This document shows, piece after piece, positions 1-8,613 of a stretch of DNA of 64,000 nucleotides; the stretch's first letter is position 1, and every line of letters begins with the position of its first letter. Below the pieces are notes generated by a model. That model saw nothing but the letters and a program-made list of their open reading frames with translations. It was not told where the DNA came from and searched no databases. The position numbers and the translations under genes were made by a program. Source of the stretch: Paralteromonas sediminis (GTDB taxonomy: Bacteria > Pseudomonadota > Gammaproteobacteria > Enterobacterales > Alteromonadaceae); contig NZ_RPOK01000002.1 of NCBI RefSeq assembly GCF_003820355.1, positions 620,001-684,000 of the forward strand, written 5' to 3'.

Positions 1-132
1 CGCCAAAACAGCAGCCGGGAGACTTACGCTTGGTTTGCGCCAGAACTTGATTATCTGCTCGTCAGATTGCAGCAATTCAAGGACGGAGAAGAACAAGGCG
101 ATATCAAGCTCACCACGTTCGTTCAAAAATGA
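1..132 (+). CDS. DUF3108-family protein, C-terminal fragment (5' end outside window)
   Basis: Frame 1 is open from the window edge to a TGA at 130-132, giving 43 residues. They include AWFAPELDYLLVRLQQ, which resembles the C-terminal W-x-APEL-x-YLPV-type motif I associate with DUF3108 proteins. These are usually exported proteins of about 230-260 residues with a beta-rich, possibly lipid-binding fold and no firm function. Only the last fifth is present, so the signal peptide and start cannot be judged. The assignment rests on this one motif. Confidence 0.6.
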   Translation, partial: RQNSSRETYAWFAPELDYLLVRLQQFKDGEEQGDIKLTTFVQK

Positions 133-201
133 ATACAACGCTGCCACGCATCTAAATTATCTGCTTGATTTTTTGCTAACACCTTATTAACGTACGTAAC
201 A

Positions 202-218
202 ATCTGGTCTGACCTGAG
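202..218 (+). promoter_or_regulatory. FadR-like operator upstream of fadE
   Basis: ATCTGGTCTGACCTGAG matches the FadR core TGGTC-N-GACC exactly and most of the flanking positions of the E. coli consensus (AACTGGTCNGACCNGTT). It lies 35 bases before the fadE start, where FadR binding would block transcription in the absence of long-chain acyl-CoA. The match is seen in the sequence; control by FadR is inferred, since the fadR gene is not in this window. Confidence 0.75.
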
Positions 219-253
219 AATCTTATTGGGTCAATCTCATAGAGAGGGATGTT

Positions 254-2734
254 ATGGAATCGTTCATTTGGTTTTTATTAGTGGTGGCTGCTCTCAGTAT
301 AGCCACCTATAAACGCGCTTCACTCAATAATACTATTGCCGCAGGTGCAGCCGTTTTACTGCTAGGCACCTTTGCTGGTGGTGTCGGATTACTTGCTTGG
401 CTTATTTATGCCGCCGTGTTTGCGCCGTTTGCGGTGTCATCACTGCGTTTAACCTATCTCACCAAACCCATGTTGGCCTTTTATAAAAAGGTCATGCCCG
501 AGATGTCCAGTACTGAGCAAGAGGCAATCGATGCGGGAACCGTATGGTGGGATGGTGATATTTTTTCAGGTAAGCCAGACTGGAACAAGCTTCACTCTAT
601 TGAAAAAAGCCGCCTTACTGCGGAAGAGCAAGCCTTCCTTGACGGCCCAGTAGACAAGGTGTGCTCCATGGTTGACGAATGGCAAATCAACCATAAAGAC
701 GCCGATCTATCGCCTGAAATATGGGCATTTCTAAAACAACACAAATTTTTCGCCATGATCATCAAAAAGGAATATGGCGGGCTTGAATATTCTGCATTTG
801 CACAGTCGCGAGTGTTACAAAAGCTCGCGGGTACCAGTGCGGTGTTGTCCAGTACCGTTGGTGTACCTAATTCTTTAGGGCCAGGTGAGCTGCTACAGCA
901 CTACGGCACCAAAGAGCAACAAGATTATTACCTACCTCGCCTGGCCAATGGTGAAGAAATTCCCTGCTTTGCACTTACCAGCCCAGAAGCAGGTTCAGAT
1001 GCAGGCGCAATTCCCGACACGGGTATAGTCTGCGAAGGTGAATACAAGGGCAAAAAAGTGCTGGGAATGCGCCTAACCTTTGATAAGCGGTATATCACCC
1101 TCGCACCAGTAGCAACTGTTGTGGGTCTTGCGTTTAAATTGCATGATCCTGATGGCTTGCTTGGCGATCAAAAAGATCTTGGCATTACCTGTGCGCTTAT
1201 TCCAAGTGATACACCAGGGCTTGATATTGGTCGTCGCCACCTACCGCTAAACACCCCTTTCCAAAACGGTCCAATTCGCGGTAACGACATTTTCGTTCCA
1301 CTTGACTATATTATCGGCGGTCCAGCCATGGCAGGAAAAGGCTGGAGAATGCTAATGGAATGTCTGTCTGTAGGACGCTGCATCACGTTGCCGTCTACCT
1401 CAGCTGGTGGCGCCAAATCTGTGGCTATGGCAACGGGAGCCTATGCGCGAATTCGCCGTCAGTTCAGGCTTCCCATTGGCCAGATGGAAGGCATCGAAGA
1501 AATGCTGGCACGCATCGGCGCAAACGCTTACCTGATGGATGCCGTCACTCGTTTTTCAACTGCGGGTGTCGACTTGGGCGAAAAGCCTTCGGTTATTTCA
1601 GCCATTTGTAAATATCACCTCACCGAGCGTATGCGCGTAGTCATTAATGATGCGATGGACGTGCACGGTGGCAAGGGTGTCATGCTTGGGCCCAATAATT
1701 ACCTAGGCCGCGGTTATCAGGGAATGCCAATTTCAATTACGGTTGAAGGCGCCAATATCCTTACCCGTAATATGATGATCTTCGGTCAGGGTGCGATGCG
1801 ATGCCACCCGTATGTGCTGCAAGAAATTAAAGCTGCAGCAGTCGACGACAGACAGGAGCAGTTAAAGGCATTCGACAAAGCGGTATTTGGCCACATAGGT
1901 TTTGCAATCGCTAATACTGTTCGCTCAAAATGGTTTGCGTTCACTGGAGGGCTATTCAATAAGACACCTTTTAATGACGAAACCGCGCGTTATTACCGCT
2001 CTATGGAAGGCTACAGTGCTAATCTGGCGTTGTTGACCGACGTAGCCATGGGTGTACTTGGCGGTGACCTGAAACGCAGAGAGCGCCTATCTGCACGTTT
2101 AGGAGACATCTTAAGCAATTTATATTTGGCCAGTGCCACACTCAAACGGTTCGATGAAGATGGACGTTTACACGAAGATTTGCCTTTGGTTCATTGGGCG
2201 GTTCAAGATTGTTTGTATAATCTAGAAACGGCTATGTTGGGATTCTTCGAGAACTTCCCCAATAGAGCGATCGCCAATGTATTGCGATTAATGACAATGC
2301 CTTTCGGGCGCCGTTATACCCAGCCGTCAGACAAGCTGTCTCACAAGATCGCCATTATGTTGCAAACACCATCTTCTGCCCGTTCCAGGTTAGGTGATGG
2401 ACAATATCTCACACGGGAGGAAGGCAGTTTAGCCGGTGATTTGGAACAAACATTGGAGGATATACTGGCTGTTGAACCTGTGTACGAGCGTATTTGCAAG
2501 AAGAAAAAACAAAAACTGCCTTTCTCGCAACTTGGAGCTATGGCTGATGAGGCTGTCAAAGAGGGCTGGATAAATGAAGACGAAGCCGCGTTGATGAAAC
2601 GCGCAGAAGAGGGAAGACTTCGCACCATCAATGTTGATGACTTCGATTCCTCTGAATTGATTGCAGCGACATCTGATTTGGCCAAACCCAAAGCTAAAAC
2701 CACTAAATCAACAAAATCGAAAAAGGCCGCTTAG
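254..2734 (+). CDS. fadE: acyl-CoA dehydrogenase FadE
   Basis: This enzyme carries out the first step of fatty acid beta-oxidation, converting acyl-CoA to trans-2-enoyl-CoA and passing electrons to ETF. At 826 residues it is close to the unusually long E. coli FadE (814). Residues 1-65 hold two hydrophobic segments that would anchor it to the inner membrane. The dehydrogenase core follows: the flavin/substrate region [14 protein letters not shown] near residue 240, VHGGKGV near 475, and [12 protein letters not shown] near 497, whose Glu is in the position of the catalytic base. The tail is rich in Lys and Thr. The ATG is preceded by GAGAGGG. A FadR-like operator sits directly upstream, and etfBA and ETF-QO elsewhere in the window would receive its electrons. 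Confidence 0.96.
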   Translation: MESFIWFLLVVAALSIATYKRASLNNTIAAGAAVLLLGTFAGGVGLLAWLIYAAVFAPFAVSSLRLTYLTKPMLAFYKKVMPEMSSTEQEAIDAGTVWWDGDIFSGKPDWNKLHSIEKSRLTAEEQAFLDGPVDKVCSMVDEWQINHKDADLSPEIWAFLKQHKFFAMIIKKEYGGLEYSAFAQSRVLQKLAGTSAVLSSTVGVPNSLGPGELLQHYGTKEQQDYYLPRLANGEEIPCFALTSPEAGSDAGAIPDTGIVCEGEYKGKKVLGMRLTFDKRYITLAPVATVVGLAFKLHDPDGLLGDQKDLGITCALIPSDTPGLDIGRRHLPLNTPFQNGPIRGNDIFVPLDYIIGGPAMAGKGWRMLMECLSVGRCITLPSTSAGGAKSVAMATGAYARIRRQFRLPIGQMEGIEEMLARIGANAYLMDAVTRFSTAGVDLGEKPSVISAICKYHLTERMRVVINDAMDVHGGKGVMLGPNNYLGRGYQGMPISITVEGANILTRNMMIFGQGAMRCHPYVLQEIKAAAVDDRQEQLKAFDKAVFGHIGFAIANTVRSKWFAFTGGLFNKTPFNDETARYYRSMEGYSANLALLTDVAMGVLGGDLKRRERLSARLGDILSNLYLASATLKRFDEDGRLHEDLPLVHWAVQDCLYNLETAMLGFFENFPNRAIANVLRLMTMPFGRRYTQPSDKLSHKIAIMLQTPSSARSRLGDGQYLTREEGSLAGDLEQTLEDILAVEPVYERICKKKKQKLPFSQLGAMADEAVKEGWINEDEAALMKRAEEGRLRTINVDDFDSSELIAATSDLAKPKAKTTKSTKSKKAA

Positions 2735-2750
2735 GCGGCGCTTTTAGACG

Positions 2751-3752
2751 TTACCGATTAAGCGCTATATCATATAGCGCTTTTTTTTCACTCTGCGAAA
2801 GAAAGGCCTGCTCTACCCCATTTTTCTGAATCTGCGCAAGCTCGGCATCAGTCAATCCAATGACGTCTTTAGCCACCTTGTATTCATGTGCTAAATCAAT
2901 AGCCGAAACGCCAGGATCGTCCGTACTAAGCGTGACGGGAATACCCCGTTGTAAAAACGCCTTCATTGGATGATTCGCGGTATCCTGAACAGTAGCAGTC
3001 TGGTAGTTTGATGTTGGGCAGGACTCTATACCAATTTCATGCTTAGCCAGGTAATCCATTAGCTTATCGTCCTGAATAGCAGCAACACCATGCCCAATTC
3101 TCACAGCACCAAGATCATTAATGGCTTTCCAGATACTGCTAGGCCCATCGGCTTCACCCGCGTGCACCGTTATCTGCCAGCCAGCATCACGGCCTCTTTT
3201 AAAGTGCTCGACAAACTGTTCTGCGGGGTAATGAATTTCATCGCCTGCCAGGTCAAGCGCGGTGATCCTTTCCTTATGGGCCAGTAACCCAGAAAGCTCC
3301 TTAAAACATATTTCACTGCCGTAAGTACGGCTGAGAATGCCAATAAGCTTTGCCTGGCTGTTAAATGCTTTCATACCGGCATCTATGCCGTCGATCACAG
3401 CTTCAACGACCCCTTCAACAGATAAACCGTGTGTTTCCCCCATGTAATAGGGTGAGAATCGCAGTTCAATGTAGTCAATGCCTTCTTTAGCAGCATCTTC
3501 CACATTTTCATAGGCGATGCGTTTGCAGTCATCATAACTGGCTAACACTGATACACCGGTATCAAGCTTTTTCAAAAAAGCCAGTAAGTCACTGGTCTTG
3601 TCGTGTATTTGAACATATGCAGCTAGCGCTTCAGGCGTGTCTACAGGCAAAGAAATTTGATTTTTTTCAGCCAGTTCCCAAATCGTCATGGGTCTGACAT
3701 TACCATCAAGGTGGCGGTGAAGTTCGGTAACTGGAATACCTTTGTTGATCAT
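2751..3752 (-). CDS. add: adenosine deaminase
   Basis: Adenosine deaminase hydrolyses adenosine and deoxyadenosine to inosine and deoxyinosine in purine salvage. It has 333 residues, the same as E. coli Add. Visible metal and catalytic motifs are [10 protein letters not shown] (first zinc histidines, residues 10-19), TVHAGE (about 195), IGHGV (about 219) and STDDPGV (about 275). The gene is divergent from cmoA and convergent with fadE. Its 3' end carries the fadE terminator hairpin as coding sequence. Confidence 0.95.
   Translation of the reverse strand: MINKGIPVTELHRHLDGNVRPMTIWELAEKNQISLPVDTPEALAAYVQIHDKTSDLLAFLKKLDTGVSVLASYDDCKRIAYENVEDAAKEGIDYIELRFSPYYMGETHGLSVEGVVEAVIDGIDAGMKAFNSQAKLIGILSRTYGSEICFKELSGLLAHKERITALDLAGDEIHYPAEQFVEHFKRGRDAGWQITVHAGEADGPSSIWKAINDLGAVRIGHGVAAIQDDKLMDYLAKHEIGIESCPTSNYQTATVQDTANHPMKAFLQRGIPVTLSTDDPGVSAIDLAHEYKVAKDVIGLTDAELAQIQKNGVEQAFLSQSEKKALYDIALNR
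2760..2788 (+). terminator. rho-independent terminator of fadE, lying inside the 3' end of add
   Basis: An 11-base perfect inverted repeat (AAGCGCTATAT / ATATAGCGCTT around one C) is followed by eight T on the plus strand. It sits wholly within the last codons of the convergent add gene (stop at 2751-2753). A smaller hairpin, GCCGC-TTAG-GCGGC at 2726-2739, straddles the fadE stop. Only the plus strand has the T tract, so this is read as the fadE terminator. Confidence 0.85.
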
Positions 3753-3858
3753 GAAAACACTCTTCTTTTTAAACGCGTATTTGGATTACCGTTAGGTATT
3801 TTTGTCTCAGATCGGTAAACTATACCGCTATTCATTCAATCAATACAGAAGAGTAAGC

Positions 3859-4593
3859 GTGTCTCAGAAAGACAATATCTATGCACAAAAAACCCACGCT
3901 ATTGATGACTTCAGGTTTGACGACACGGTCGCGGACGTTTTTCCTGATATGATCAACCGTTCTGTGCCCGGATACAAAACTATCACCCACAGTGCGGGAA
4001 GAATAGCACAGCGTTACGTCGCTCAGGGCGACACCCTGTATGATATTGGTTGCTCACTGGGTGAAACCAGTCTCTCTATTAGCAGAGCCTTGCCCAATGA
4101 CTTCTGTCATATCGTCGCGATTGACAACGCACAGGCCATGGTCGAGCGGTGTAAAAGAATCGTTCGTCAATACGCCTTGCCCAATCCAATCGATGTAGTG
4201 TGTGATGATGCTCAACGCATCAACTATGAATGCAGTGGGTTGATTTGTCTGAATTTCACACTCCAGTTTATTCCCCGCGAGCAGAGAGCATCTTTACTCA
4301 GCAAACTTGCAACCGCGTTAAAGCCCGGTGGTGCACTCTTGCTTTCTGAAAAAATTCGTCATCCAACACAGGCAGGTAATGAGCTACTGATCGACCTACA
4401 TCACGCCTTTAAACGCGATAATGGCTACAGTGAACTGGAAATCGCTCAAAAACGCGCAGCCATAGAAAACGTCATGAAAACAGATACCCTAGATACACAC
4501 AAGCAGCGGCTGTTAGAGGCTGGGTTTGACGATGTTATTGTGTGGTATCAAAACTATAATTTTGTCTCAATGGTGGCAGAGAAACATCGATGA
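3859..4593 (+). CDS. cmoA: carboxy-S-adenosyl-L-methionine synthase CmoA
   Basis: CmoA converts SAM and prephenate to carboxy-SAM, the donor used by CmoB to make 5-oxyacetyluridine at the tRNA wobble position. The SAM-binding motif YDIGCSLGETSLSI is clear, and FPDMINRSVPGY matches the family's conserved N-terminal region. I choose the GTG at 3859 (protein begins SQKDNIYAQ), because this aligns with the N terminus of E. coli CmoA, gives 244 residues against 247, and follows GAAGAG. A longer TTG-started frame from 3802 would add 19 residues without family support. It overlaps cmoB by ATGA. Confidence 0.94.
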   Translation: MSQKDNIYAQKTHAIDDFRFDDTVADVFPDMINRSVPGYKTITHSAGRIAQRYVAQGDTLYDIGCSLGETSLSISRALPNDFCHIVAIDNAQAMVERCKRIVRQYALPNPIDVVCDDAQRINYECSGLICLNFTLQFIPREQRASLLSKLATALKPGGALLLSEKIRHPTQAGNELLIDLHHAFKRDNGYSELEIAQKRAAIENVMKTDTLDTHKQRLLEAGFDDVIVWYQNYNFVSMVAEKHR

Positions 4594-5558
4594 AATGGTT
4601 TTCCGAATTGTACGAGGCGATAATAGATACGCCCCTAGAACCATGGCTTGAAACCTTGCCTTCACAACTTGCATCATGGTCAAAGACGGCTAAACATGGT
4701 GAGTTTGATAAGTGGTGTCGGCTATTGGCAAAATTGCCACAAACACAGCCCTCAAAGGTAGATTTAGACACGTCTGTGACTATTGGTAGTGAACAAGACA
4801 TAGACACCTACACCAAAAAACAAATTACCGGGCTACTCAAACAGTTTATGCCCTGGCGCAAAGGTCCCTTTAATTTACATGGGATTCACATTGACACAGA
4901 ATGGCGTTCTGATTGGAAATGGGAACGTGTGCTCCCCCACATTACATCACTCAAAGACAGGAATGTATTAGATGTAGGCTGTGGAAGCGGTTATCACATG
5001 TGGAGGATGTTAGGTCACCAACCCCAACGCGTAATTGGTATCGACCCCACACAACTGTTTTTAATTCAGTTTCAGGCAATTAAGCATTTTCTTCCCGATC
5101 CACGCATACATTTCGCGCCTGTGGGTATAGAACACATGCCTCAATTAAAGGCATTTGACACCGTTTTTTCAATGGGTGTGCTTTACCACCGCAAAGACGC
5201 CCTAACTTTTATTACCCAACTCAAAGACCAGTTGCGAACAGGCGGTGAACTGATTTTGGAGACACTGGTAGTCGATGGCGACAAGCATACTGTATTACTG
5301 GCACCAGAACGTTACGCTCAAATGCGCAATGTGTGGTTTTTGCCGAGCTCATCAGCGTTGATTTGCTGGCTAGAGCGACTAGGCTTTAAGAATGTGCGGT
5401 GTGTGGATGAAAACGTCACCTCATTAGAGGAACAACGTGCCACAGAATGGATGACAAACCAGTCACTGGTAGACTTTCTGGATAAATCTGACACCAGCAA
5501 AACAATTGAAGGGTTTCCCGCACCTAAACGCGCAGTAATAGTTGCAACTAAAGCCTGA
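4590..5558 (+). CDS. cmoB: tRNA 5-carboxymethoxyuridine synthase CmoB
   Basis: CmoB transfers the carboxymethyl group of carboxy-SAM to 5-hydroxyuridine-34 in several tRNAs. At 322 residues it matches E. coli CmoB (323). The SAM-fold motif VLDVGCGSGYHMWRMLG is near residue 127, and the N terminus KWFSELYEAI is typical. Its start codon overlaps the cmoA stop, so the pair is probably translationally coupled. The 5-hydroxyuridine substrate is made by TrhO (gene at 62285-63274 here) or TrhP. Confidence 0.95.
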   Translation: MKWFSELYEAIIDTPLEPWLETLPSQLASWSKTAKHGEFDKWCRLLAKLPQTQPSKVDLDTSVTIGSEQDIDTYTKKQITGLLKQFMPWRKGPFNLHGIHIDTEWRSDWKWERVLPHITSLKDRNVLDVGCGSGYHMWRMLGHQPQRVIGIDPTQLFLIQFQAIKHFLPDPRIHFAPVGIEHMPQLKAFDTVFSMGVLYHRKDALTFITQLKDQLRTGGELILETLVVDGDKHTVLLAPERYAQMRNVWFLPSSSALICWLERLGFKNVRCVDENVTSLEEQRATEWMTNQSLVDFLDKSDTSKTIEGFPAPKRAVIVATKA

Positions 5559-5645
5559 TGGCATGATTGTTGTTAGTTAGCCTATATAAGCATTTGGAAG
5601 ACGGGTAAGGCCACCATCCTCGCCCACAGCCAATATAGGTGAATA

Positions 5646-6539
5646 ATGACAATTGATGCGTTTTTAGCTAAACATCAATTAGACGTTAACTATCAGTCTT
5701 TTGCACAAAAATGGTTCAACCCGTTAGTGCACGCCATTTTCGAGCACCATAAAAGTGCAGAAAAACCGCTCTATGTAGGGATTAATGGCTGCCAGGGTTC
5801 AGGAAAATCAACCTTAGCTGACTACCTCGCGATGTGTTTGCATGAAGACTATGCGTTGCAGGTAGTAGTATGTTCACTCGATGATTTTTATCTGCCCGCG
5901 GAAAGTCGCCAGCAGCTAGCGCGCACGGTGCATCCGTTATTATCGACCCGTGGCGTGCCGGGCACCCATGATGTCACGCTACTAGAGCAAGTGTTGCTGC
6001 ATTGCCAGCAGTCAACAACCTTAACCCCCCTTGCCAACCCGCGCTTCGATAAAGCGTCAGACAACCCCTTCCCGCGACACCAGTGGCCACAAATAACATT
6101 GCCAGTTGATGTTGTTCTGTTTGAAGGCTGGTGCTGGGGCGTACGATCACAGGACAGTGAAGCATTGGCCACGCCCGTCAATACGCTTGAGCAAAACAAA
6201 GATACGTCTGGTGACTGGCGCCGTTTCGTTAATACTCAGCTTCTTCATCACTATGAGCCCTTGTACGCGCTGATGGATTTATGGGTAATGCTAAAAGCCC
6301 CCAGCTTTGACGCTGTTGCTCAATGGCGCGAGCAACAGGAAGCAAAATTGCGAGCAAGTATCTCGTCTGATAAAGGCACTAAGGTAATGAGCCCTGAACA
6401 AGTACTTCAGTTTATTCAGCATTTTCAACGACTCACCGAGCATGGCCTTAAAACACTGCCAGCGTATTGCGATTGGGTGTATGAGCTCGATTATAACCGC
6501 GACATTCACACATTAAGTGGTAAATTAGCAGGTGATTAG
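5646..6539 (+). CDS. D-glycerate 3-kinase-like P-loop kinase (plant GLYK type)
   Basis: This 297-residue protein is a P-loop kinase of the family that includes plant and yeast D-glycerate 3-kinase. The Walker A motif GCQGSGKSTLADYL is at about residues 49-62, followed by the conserved SLDDFYLP (about 79) and FEGWCWGV (about 160). It would phosphorylate D-glycerate to 3-phosphoglycerate in the cytosol. The next gene starts two bases after its stop. Its place ahead of glucosyl-3-phosphoglycerate synthase and a glucosylglycerate-type phosphorylase suggests it re-phosphorylates the glycerate released by that phosphorylase and feeds the synthase. Phosphoribulokinase/uridine kinase-like alternatives are less likely given the SLDDFY signature and context. 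Confidence 0.82.
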   Translation: MTIDAFLAKHQLDVNYQSFAQKWFNPLVHAIFEHHKSAEKPLYVGINGCQGSGKSTLADYLAMCLHEDYALQVVVCSLDDFYLPAESRQQLARTVHPLLSTRGVPGTHDVTLLEQVLLHCQQSTTLTPLANPRFDKASDNPFPRHQWPQITLPVDVVLFEGWCWGVRSQDSEALATPVNTLEQNKDTSGDWRRFVNTQLLHHYEPLYALMDLWVMLKAPSFDAVAQWREQQEAKLRASISSDKGTKVMSPEQVLQFIQHFQRLTEHGLKTLPAYCDWVYELDYNRDIHTLSGKLAGD

Positions 6540-6541
6540 CA

Positions 6542-7378
6542 TTGAATAACAATAAAAACACACTCATTTTCACAGACATGGATGGCACGTTACTGGACCA
6601 TCACACCTATAGTATTGAACCGGCTAGACCTATGCTTGCATACCTAAAGCATGAGCAGGTTCCTGTGATACCCACCACCAGCAAAACCTGCGCAGAGCTT
6701 CTTGCGTTGCGTGAGCACTATCAACTAGACGGACCATTTATCGTTGAAAACGGCGCGGCGATTTATATTCCACATGGCTTTTTCCCCCACAAACCTGCAG
6801 GGGCAGTATGGTCAGACGGGTATTGGTGCAAATCTCTTTCTTCTCCAAGGCTCCACTGGTTAAAAATCGTAGACCGACTAAAAAAAGATTTCCCCAATTC
6901 ATTTATTGGCTTTAATGATATGTCGGTGTCAGAAATTTGCGAGGCAACTGGGCTCCCCCCTGCTGATGCAGAACTGGCGGCACAACGTCAATATGGAGAG
7001 CCCGTTATGTTTACTGGAGACAGTGAGCAAAAAAGTCGCTTCATTCAGGCTGCACAACATCGAGGCGCAACGGTGCTAGAGGGTGGCCGCTTTTTACATT
7101 TGTGTGGTGATGTGAATAAAGGTATTGCGCTTAAATGGTTAACAGACACTTATACACAACAATTTGCACTTGCCCAGGCTCCCACAACCATTGCGTTGGG
7201 TGACAGTGGCAATGATATTGCAATGTTAGAACAAGCGGACATTGGAATCCGCATATTATCCCCTACCCGACAACCCCCAGTGGTTAACAAAACAAGCGGG
7301 CTTCTCCTCACTAGCTCTCGGTATGGTCCCGAGGGTTGGAATGAGATGCTGGACGATTATTTTAAGAATATGCCTTAG
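6542..7378 (+). CDS. HAD-IIB mannosyl/glucosyl-3-phosphoglycerate phosphatase
   Basis: This 278-residue HAD phosphatase belongs to the mannosyl-3-phosphoglycerate phosphatase (MPGP/YedP) family. HAD motif I is FTDMDGTLLD (residues 10-19), with Asp nucleophile and general acid. Motif IV is ALGDSGNDIAMLEQAD (about 222-237). VENGAAIYIP near residue 72 is a family signature. Next to GpgS its likely substrate is glucosyl-3-phosphoglycerate, giving glucosylglycerate. Translation appears to start at TTG 6542, because AGGTGA lies at the right distance and the first in-frame ATG is already inside motif I. Confidence 0.84.
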   Translation: MNNNKNTLIFTDMDGTLLDHHTYSIEPARPMLAYLKHEQVPVIPTTSKTCAELLALREHYQLDGPFIVENGAAIYIPHGFFPHKPAGAVWSDGYWCKSLSSPRLHWLKIVDRLKKDFPNSFIGFNDMSVSEICEATGLPPADAELAAQRQYGEPVMFTGDSEQKSRFIQAAQHRGATVLEGGRFLHLCGDVNKGIALKWLTDTYTQQFALAQAPTTIALGDSGNDIAMLEQADIGIRILSPTRQPPVVNKTSGLLLTSSRYGPEGWNEMLDDYFKNMP

Positions 7379-7386
7379 GAGGCAAT

Positions 7387-8610
7387 ATGGCTGATTTCCA
7401 TCAAAATGGTTTAGTAACAACACTGCATAATCTCGCAAACCGACCATTGGAAGCATTGGAAGCTGAACTCGTACAATTTTCTGAAAAACGTCCGATGGCG
7501 CTGATACTGCCTTCACTATTTTCGGAGCTAGAAGGACCTGCTTTGGCCAAAATTGTAGATCACTTGGTGAAAGTGCCCTACCTCAATGAAATTGTCATTG
7601 GTCTTGATCGGGCAAATGAATCTCAATACCGGCATGCACTGGACTTTTTTGGACGCTTACCCCAACACCATCGTATTCTCTGGAATGATGGCCCCCGCCT
7701 GCGGGCAATAGATGATGAGTTACAACAGCTGGGACTTGCCCCAAAAGAAATGGGAAAAGGCAGGAACGTCTGGTATTGCATGGGCTATATTCTAGCATCC
7801 AATAAATCGGAATCAGTCGCCTTACACGATTGCGACATCACCACATACGACAGGGAATTATTAGCCCGACTTATTTATCCCGTCGCCAACCCTCAGTTTA
7901 ATTATGAATTCTGTAAAGGGTTTTATGCACGGGTAGCAAACGGCAAAATAAATGGTCGAGTGTCTAGGTTACTGGTAACGCCACTTATCAGAGCGTTACA
8001 GCGCACTATCGGTGACAGTGAATATTTGCAGTTTATGGATAGCTTCCGCTATCCACTTGCCGGCGAATTTTCATTTCGTCGCGATGTGTTAAACGATATT
8101 CGTATACCCAGTGATTGGGGGCTTGAAATAGGCGTGCTTTCAGAAATGCACCGCAATTATTCAAGCAATAGACTTTGCCAGGCTGATATTGCGGAAACCT
8201 ACGATCACAAGCATCAGGATCTTTCCCTGAATAATGATCAAGGAGGCTTGTCCAAGATGTCGATCGACATCACTAAAGCCATGTTCCGCAAACTTGCGAC
8301 ACAAGGTAATACCTTTAACTTAGAAACCTTCCGCTCTGTTAAAGCGACTTATTTTAGGATCGCATTAGATTTTATTGAGACCTACCACAACGACGCAGTT
8401 ATGAATGGCCTGACACTGGACATACACAGTGAAGAAAAAGCGGTAGAAATGTTCGCCTCCAATATTATGAAAGCGGGTCAGAGTTTTCTGGATAACCCCA
8501 TGGAAACGCCTTTTATTCCCAGTTGGAACCGGGTGGTCAGCGCCATGCCAGATGTGCTTGACAGGATAGTCACAGCTGTTGAGGCCGATACCAAAGAATA
8601 CTTGGGGTAA
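7387..8610 (+). CDS. gpgS: glucosyl-3-phosphoglycerate synthase (GT81 type)
   Basis: This enzyme would transfer glucose from a nucleotide sugar to 3-phosphoglycerate, giving glucosyl-3-phosphoglycerate, the precursor of the compatible solute glucosylglycerate. It has 407 residues. The N-terminal GT-A fold shows LILPSLFSELEGPAL (about residue 39) and IVIGLDRAN (about 70); HDCDITTYDRELL (about 147) carries the DxD-like metal site, and LAGEFSFRRDV (about 223) is a further conserved region. An AGGAGG-like site precedes the ATG. It sits eight bases after the phosphatase and three before the phosphorylase, so it is almost certainly in one operon. Mannosyl donors cannot be excluded by sequence alone. 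Confidence 0.85.
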   Translation: MADFHQNGLVTTLHNLANRPLEALEAELVQFSEKRPMALILPSLFSELEGPALAKIVDHLVKVPYLNEIVIGLDRANESQYRHALDFFGRLPQHHRILWNDGPRLRAIDDELQQLGLAPKEMGKGRNVWYCMGYILASNKSESVALHDCDITTYDRELLARLIYPVANPQFNYEFCKGFYARVANGKINGRVSRLLVTPLIRALQRTIGDSEYLQFMDSFRYPLAGEFSFRRDVLNDIRIPSDWGLEIGVLSEMHRNYSSNRLCQADIAETYDHKHQDLSLNNDQGGLSKMSIDITKAMFRKLATQGNTFNLETFRSVKATYFRIALDFIETYHNDAVMNGLTLDIHSEEKAVEMFASNIMKAGQSFLDNPMETPFIPSWNRVVSAMPDVLDRIVTAVEADTKEYLG

Positions 8611-8613
8611 GAC

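Noticed and set aside
5888-6199. Minus-strand 103-codon frame inside the glycerate kinase gene
   Set aside because: It is Cys/Trp-rich and lacks a start signal; the plus-strand kinase has clear motifs.
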